The translations under genes and the position numbers were made by a program. A stretch of DNA of 64,000 nt from Kordiimonas sediminis (GTDB taxonomy: Bacteria; Pseudomonadota; Alphaproteobacteria; Sphingomonadales; Kordiimonadaceae), in the NCBI RefSeq assembly GCF_014656395.1, contig NZ_BNCI01000001.1:1275893-1339892 (forward strand). The letters are read 5' to 3'. Shown here piece by piece: positions 60,485 to 64,000 of the stretch. Every line of letters starts with the position of its first letter. The first letter of the stretch is position 1. The notes under the pieces were generated by a model, which made no database searches, had not been told where the DNA came from, and worked only from the letters and a program-made list of their open reading frames with translations.

Positions 60485-60499
60485 GGTACTCCTCTCCAA

Positions 60500-61045
60500 T
60501 CAATTAAAAATAACTAAAGCTGTTGGATTTTCATGATAGCGTCTTACTTCCGGGTCTGACCAGTCTTTTTCTGTTTTATATTGGCTGGTTACGATCATCT
60601 GGCCGTCTTCAATTGCGATTTGGGAGCGCACAGATTCAGGGCCTCTTCTTGTGCCCTTTACGGTTTCTTCGACTATGATCTGGTCATCCGCCTGCCGGAT
60701 CGTACATTCAGTATAAAACCCACCATTGGTGACATATGTACATCGTAGTATACTTGCCTCGGCATCATAAAAGATCAGGGTATAGCCGCCGTACACACCC
60801 TCATTGACAGAGTGCCGGGTCAAAACCGCATGCCCGCCCATAACGGTTTGCCAGTGACTGATATCATTAAAGTAGCCTGGCTCCCCTTTCGTGCCGACGG
60901 TGTGTTGCCATGTCCGGTTCGTATAGGGTTCTAATAGTGCCAGGGGATCAATCAGGGCGGGTGCATTTGTCTGGGGGGCTGCGCTTACCATACTGTTGAT
61001 AGAGAGTAATATCAGGGTGACAGACGTGACCAGAAGCTTTTTCAT
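60500..61045 (-). CDS. Exported protein of unknown function
   Basis: The 181-residue precursor starts at ATG 61045, after GGAAGG. The signal peptide is MKKLLVTSVTLILLSINSMV, probably cleaved at SAA. The mature part is beta-rich with aromatic strands (TWQHTVGTKGEPGYFNDISH, GGYTLIFYDAEASILRCTYV) and resembles small lipocalin-like or polyketide-cyclase-like barrels in strand pattern, but no family is certain. Cys occurs at two positions in the middle strands. It lies upstream of, and on the same strand as, the M20 peptidase (15-bp gap), so they are likely co-transcribed. Confidence 0.72.
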   Translation of the reverse strand: MKKLLVTSVTLILLSINSMVSAAPQTNAPALIDPLALLEPYTNRTWQHTVGTKGEPGYFNDISHWQTVMGGHAVLTRHSVNEGVYGGYTLIFYDAEASILRCTYVTNGGFYTECTIRQADDQIIVEETVKGTRRGPESVRSQIAIEDGQMIVTSQYKTEKDWSDPEVRRYHENPTALVIFN

Positions 61046-61152
61046 AGCGGACCTTCCTGTAAATGCATGACGAATGGGTGCGAGTGTAGCACAGTCGCCA
61101 GCAATTGCAGAGCTGGCTGCAAAGGCAAGAGGAAGACGGTCAGCCAAGTCTT

Positions 61153-61710
61153 TTAAATAAGCGGCACGCCTGTCAAATAGGGGTGTGCATAAACCAGCGC
61201 TGCGGTTAATGCAGCACCAATGGCCAGGGGCAAAAGTGCAGTCGATATTGGTTGCCGTTCAGGGCGTGCCCAGGTGCCATCCCGTTTGTTTAAGAAGAAG
61301 ATTTCCAGGCAGGCCCATAGAATAAAGCCTCCGAACAAGACGGTGGTTCTATCATCTCCATTCACCAGAAGATGGGTTATACATAGCAGAATAAAACCAG
61401 TAAGCTGGGGGTGGCGCAGATAATGTTTGATGATGTTTTTACCGTAGGGTGCGACACTTAATGACAGCGCTACAAACATCAATAGTGCTGTAACAGGAAC
61501 ATTTGTCAGCGGGGGTGTGTATAGCAATACCGGGCTGACTGCTTGCCATCCCGTTACTATCACATAAATCGCCGCCAACAGCCCCAATGAGATCAACCCG
61601 CGATAGGGGTGACCGAGCTTGGCCCATAGTTTAGCGCGCAGGTTTGGTGCTGCGCTGGAAATTAGATGTACGACCATCCATAGTGCGATGCCGCTGATAA
61701 GAATATGCAT
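61153..61710 (-). CDS. NnrU-family membrane protein
   Basis: The 185-residue protein starts at ATG 61710 behind GGAGGGAAA; a longer frame without a site is rejected. It has four or five hydrophobic helices (for example ISLGLLAAIYVIVTGWQAVS and TALLMFVALSLSVAPYGKN). The HPQLTGFILLCITHLLVNGD motif is typical of NnrU/NnrU-like proteins, associated with denitrification regulation or 15-cis-zeta-carotene isomerase-like haem proteins. No denitrification gene is near. Its role is unclear. The small exported protein gene follows after 107 bp. Confidence 0.9.
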   Translation of the reverse strand: MHILISGIALWMVVHLISSAAPNLRAKLWAKLGHPYRGLISLGLLAAIYVIVTGWQAVSPVLLYTPPLTNVPVTALLMFVALSLSVAPYGKNIIKHYLRHPQLTGFILLCITHLLVNGDDRTTVLFGGFILWACLEIFFLNKRDGTWARPERQPISTALLPLAIGAALTAALVYAHPYLTGVPLI

Positions 61711-61831
61711 TGTTTCCCTCCCCGGAAGCGGTCCCGCATGCAGTATGCTTGCCGCAATGGTCACTGTATGGCGGTGGGGGATGGGGATCAATCTATAATT
61801 GGATTAGGGGATTGTTGCGGCGTAGAGCCAC

Positions 61832-61869
61832 AAAAAAGAAGGCCCCGACAATGCGGGGCCTTCTGATTT
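61832..61869 (-). terminator. Bidirectional terminator after the peroxiredoxin gene
   Basis: Perfect 11-bp arms AGAAGGCCCCG / CGGGGCCTTCT (61837-61847, 61854-61864) with a 6-nt loop. On the minus strand a TTTTTTG run follows, which ends the peroxiredoxin transcript; the plus strand has only TGATTTT. Confidence 0.92.
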
Positions 61870-61886
61870 TACCGAACGCAGACGAC

Positions 61887-62492
61887 TTAGAGTTCGTCAG
61901 CGTGCTTGGAAAGGTAAGATGCAACGCCGCTAGCATCGGCAACCATGCCTTCGTCACCTTTGTTCCAGCCTGCAGGGCAAACTTCACCGTGCTCTTCGTG
62001 GAACTGCAGTGCTTCAACAAGACGGATGAATTCGTCAACGTTACGACCCAGTGGCAGGAAGTTTACATACTGGTGCCAAACGTTACCGTCTTTACCGATC
62101 AGGAAGGTGCCGCGCAGTGCAATGCCAGCGTCTTCGATCAGAACGTCATAATCACGTGCGATCTGTTTGTTAATGTCAGCAACCAGCGGGAACTTAACCG
62201 GGCCAAGGCCACCTTCGCTAGTTGGCGTGTTCCGCCATGCAGCGTGGCTGAACTGACTGTCGATAGAAATACCAACAACTTTCACGCCCAGCTCTTCGAA
62301 GCGTGCCATACGGTTGTTGAATGCCAGAATTTCTGATGGGCATACGAATGTGAAGTCAAGCGGATAGAAGAAGATCAGACCGTAATCATCACCGATATAT
62401 TCTTTGAGGTTGAAATTCTCATTGATGCTGCCATCGCCCATTACGGCAGTGGCTGTAAAGTCTGGAGCTGGTTTACCTGCGAGAACGGCCAT
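61887..62492 (-). CDS. Typical 2-Cys peroxiredoxin
   Basis: This 201-residue enzyme reduces peroxides. ATG 62492 follows TAAGGAGGG; a longer frame upstream is not supported. The peroxidatic Cys51 lies in FYPLDFTFVCPSEI and the resolving Cys172 in GEVCPAGWNKGDEGM, the pair used by typical AhpC/Prx1 2-Cys enzymes. The segment LVADINKQIARDYDVLIED is family-typical. No AhpF gene is adjacent; thioredoxin plus TrxB (57426) is a likely reductant. A perfect palindrome lies 132 bp upstream. Confidence 0.96.
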   Translation of the reverse strand: MAVLAGKPAPDFTATAVMGDGSINENFNLKEYIGDDYGLIFFYPLDFTFVCPSEILAFNNRMARFEELGVKVVGISIDSQFSHAAWRNTPTSEGGLGPVKFPLVADINKQIARDYDVLIEDAGIALRGTFLIGKDGNVWHQYVNFLPLGRNVDEFIRLVEALQFHEEHGEVCPAGWNKGDEGMVADASGVASYLSKHADEL

Positions 62493-62623
62493 AATGCCCT
62501 CCTTAATAATGATAGTTGAAATATTCTTTTGTCTAAAATGGATGCACCACCGATGGTGATGCAGCGCCTGCAGTGAATGTAGGCACAATGGGCAGGAATT
62601 CAACCAGCTAAATTCGATTTATA

Positions 62624-62642
62624 TAATCGACAAAGTCGATTA
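62624..62642. promoter_or_regulatory. Perfect 19-bp palindrome upstream of the peroxiredoxin gene
   Basis: TAATCGACAAAGTCGATTA has 8-bp perfect arms and a 3-bp centre. It lies between the peroxiredoxin start and the end of the PAS protein gene. It does not resemble the OxyR or PerR consensus closely. An oxidative or iron-sulfur regulator could bind here. Confidence 0.5.
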
Positions 62643-62671
62643 AACGCATGCAGATTGAACATTAAAGCCGT

Positions 62672-64000
62672 TTAGGCGTCCGATCCCGGAAGTAATTGAT
62701 CCCTGAGAGTGCGTGCACAAGCTGTGGCAATCTCTGTCTGCAAACGAACTTGCAGCTTATTGCCTGTTTCACTGGCTGTTGACAAACGGCTTAATGCTTC
62801 CTGCAGCATGTCAAGTGTAGCCAGAAGGGCTGCCGGGTCAGGTTGTCCAATAGGGCCAATGTCATCGCTGCTTTGGGGATGTTGTGCTGCGGGAATAGGT
62901 GCAGATTCCACCTTTGCGCTATGCTCCTGCGGCGAAGATGGTTCGTCTGCAGAATCATCCTCCTGCTTGGAGGTGTTCAGTGTTTTCTGCAGATATTCCC
63001 ATGAGGCAGATACTGTATCCGCATCAAGGTGAAATGCGTGACTGTCAGCATCTGTTTGTGTCGCCCCGGCACCTGCGGATGGGTTACCTGGCTGGTGCTG
63101 GGTGCGGGCAGCTGCATTTTCCTCGTCGCGAAGCAAATCACCAAGGCCGCCGAGGGCTTCTGTCAGAGAGTTTTTAATCTGGGCATGTGCAGTCTCGTCC
63201 AGATCGCTTGCTGAGCGCCTGAAAGAGGGTTTCACATCTTCGGTAAAAAGTGGTGTGTCCCCTTCGTCTAGAAGGGAATCACGGCGTGTATCATTTCTGG
63301 CCGGAGAACCAGACCCGCGCAGCAGCTCGCTGGCAGCAAGGGAATCCAGATCGCTTTGTGCCGGTATGATGTCTTCTTCGCCTTCTGCGGGGACAACAGG
63401 CATTAAAATGCCTTCGTAGCCTTCAAAAACACCAGTGGCACTGAAAATAGGCCGTGCGTCCAAAGTCCAGTATCGCTCCCCCTTTTTTAGGTGAGACAGA
63501 TACAGTGGGGCATCGTGAATATGGCTACGGCGCTGAAAGGCGCGGGCGACCGGGTGTCCAACCTTCATGCCAAGGCCCAGCATTTCAATCATGGGCATGC
63601 CATTCATGGTTTCGGGCTTTTCTCCAAAGAGCTCTAAACCTAAATCCGAGATACCGACAATCCTGCCGTCACGGTCGCTGAACCAGGACCAGCCTCCGCT
63701 TGCAGCCTTCGGCAGGGCAATGTCGCTAGAAACTGTATTGTCCTGCCGCGGTGCCGCAGGTTTGTCTTTGGCCTGCGACTGCGCAAGAGCTGCCGGTGTA
63801 GTAGCCGGCTTTGAGGCAGTAGCCGGTCTTGAAGTCAGGGTATTAGAGGTCAGGGTATTATCTGCCTCTGATGGCAGTATGGGTGCCCTTTTGCCGGTAT
63901 CCACCGGTACAGGCGCCCCTGATGTCAGCTTAAAGTCACCAAGCGCGTCATCTGCATCCATATGGTCGGACATCAAGTCTTCATTGGTACGCAGTATTCT
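62672..64000 (-). CDS. PAS-domain protein, 5' end beyond the window
   Basis: The frame stays open to base 64000 without a stop, so the N-terminus may lie outside the window; internal ATGs exist near 63973. About 440 residues are visible. A PAS domain (about residues 95-175 from ATG 63973: GWSWFSDRDGRIVGISDLGL, ending YEGILMPV) with RYWTLDARPIFSATGVFEGY matches the PAC part. The rest is long, low-complexity and Ser/Asp/Glu/Ala-rich. The end is helical (LLATLDMLQEALSRLS) with no kinase or output domain seen. It may be part of a sensor kinase, with the catalytic part elsewhere, or a stand-alone PAS adaptor. Confidence 0.7.
   Translation of the reverse strand, partial: RILRTNEDLMSDHMDADDALGDFKLTSGAPVPVDTGKRAPILPSEADNTLTSNTLTSRPATASKPATTPAALAQSQAKDKPAAPRQDNTVSSDIALPKAASGGWSWFSDRDGRIVGISDLGLELFGEKPETMNGMPMIEMLGLGMKVGHPVARAFQRRSHIHDAPLYLSHLKKGERYWTLDARPIFSATGVFEGYEGILMPVVPAEGEEDIIPAQSDLDSLAASELLRGSGSPARNDTRRDSLLDEGDTPLFTEDVKPSFRRSASDLDETAHAQIKNSLTEALGGLGDLLRDEENAAARTQHQPGNPSAGAGATQTDADSHAFHLDADTVSASWEYLQKTLNTSKQEDDSADEPSSPQEHSAKVESAPIPAAQHPQSSDDIGPIGQPDPAALLATLDMLQEALSRLSTASETGNKLQVRLQTEIATACARTLRDQLLPGSDA

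Overview
The window reads as one contiguous stretch of chromosome from an aerobic, protein- and amino-acid-eating proteobacterium, most likely a marine alphaproteobacterium. The reasons are gene content and order: rplY (long CTC form)-pth-ychF, prs, a pgeF/midA/lgt group, ubiK-ybjN-proC, and complete valine and arginine-succinyl catabolic loci. The exact order is an inference (something near Kordiimonadales would fit). No rRNA, tRNA, insertion sequence, prophage or CRISPR array was seen.

Layout. 1-3630 (minus strand) is a UDP-sugar precursor operon, glmU-glmS-galU, cut by the left edge. 3721-5730 is a LysR regulator followed by a PhyH-type dioxygenase. 5860-15478 is a valine degradation block (mmsA, acyl-CoA dehydrogenase, 3-hydroxyisobutyryl-CoA hydrolase, mmsB) with two exported peptidases (M16 and S9) inserted after mmsA, so protein digestion and branched-chain amino acid oxidation lie together. 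15601-21794 is a LuxR-type regulator with a degenerate receiver, facing an arginine succinyltransferase operon (an M20 hydrolase, astA, astD, astB). 21966-28890 holds an unrecognised coiled-coil exported protein, msrPQ, small exported proteins, an ArfA-like ribosome-rescue factor with a hairpin inside its coding region, and an exported amidohydrolase.

28971-34877 is the most unusual part. A single 875-residue protein joins a prolyl-4-hydroxylase-like domain, a GT60/Gnt1-like GlcNAc-transferase domain and a tubulin-tyrosine-ligase-like ATP-grasp domain. It lies in an operon with a P1-family aminopeptidase and faces a PAS sensor kinase across a dyad. This looks like an uncharacterised cytoplasmic hydroxyproline-glycosylation and amino-acid-ligation system.

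34920-49789 is mostly housekeeping: ychF, pth, rplY, prs, pgeF, midA, lgt, ubiK, ybjN, proC. It is interrupted by an accessory block (DUF2207 membrane protein, LemA, VanX-like dipeptidase, HxlR and VOC proteins). 49844-57331 is an uptake and hydrolysis region with TetR, a TonB-dependent receptor, a NylA-like exported amidase, LysR, a small winged-helix-like protein and a nitrilase. 57426-64000 has trxB, a protein with two similar beta-rich halves, a secreted M20 peptidase, NnrU, a 2-Cys peroxiredoxin and a PAS protein that runs off the right edge.

Several intergenic regions carry perfect 18-19-bp palindromes or direct repeats not explained by terminators. They are listed as candidate operators.
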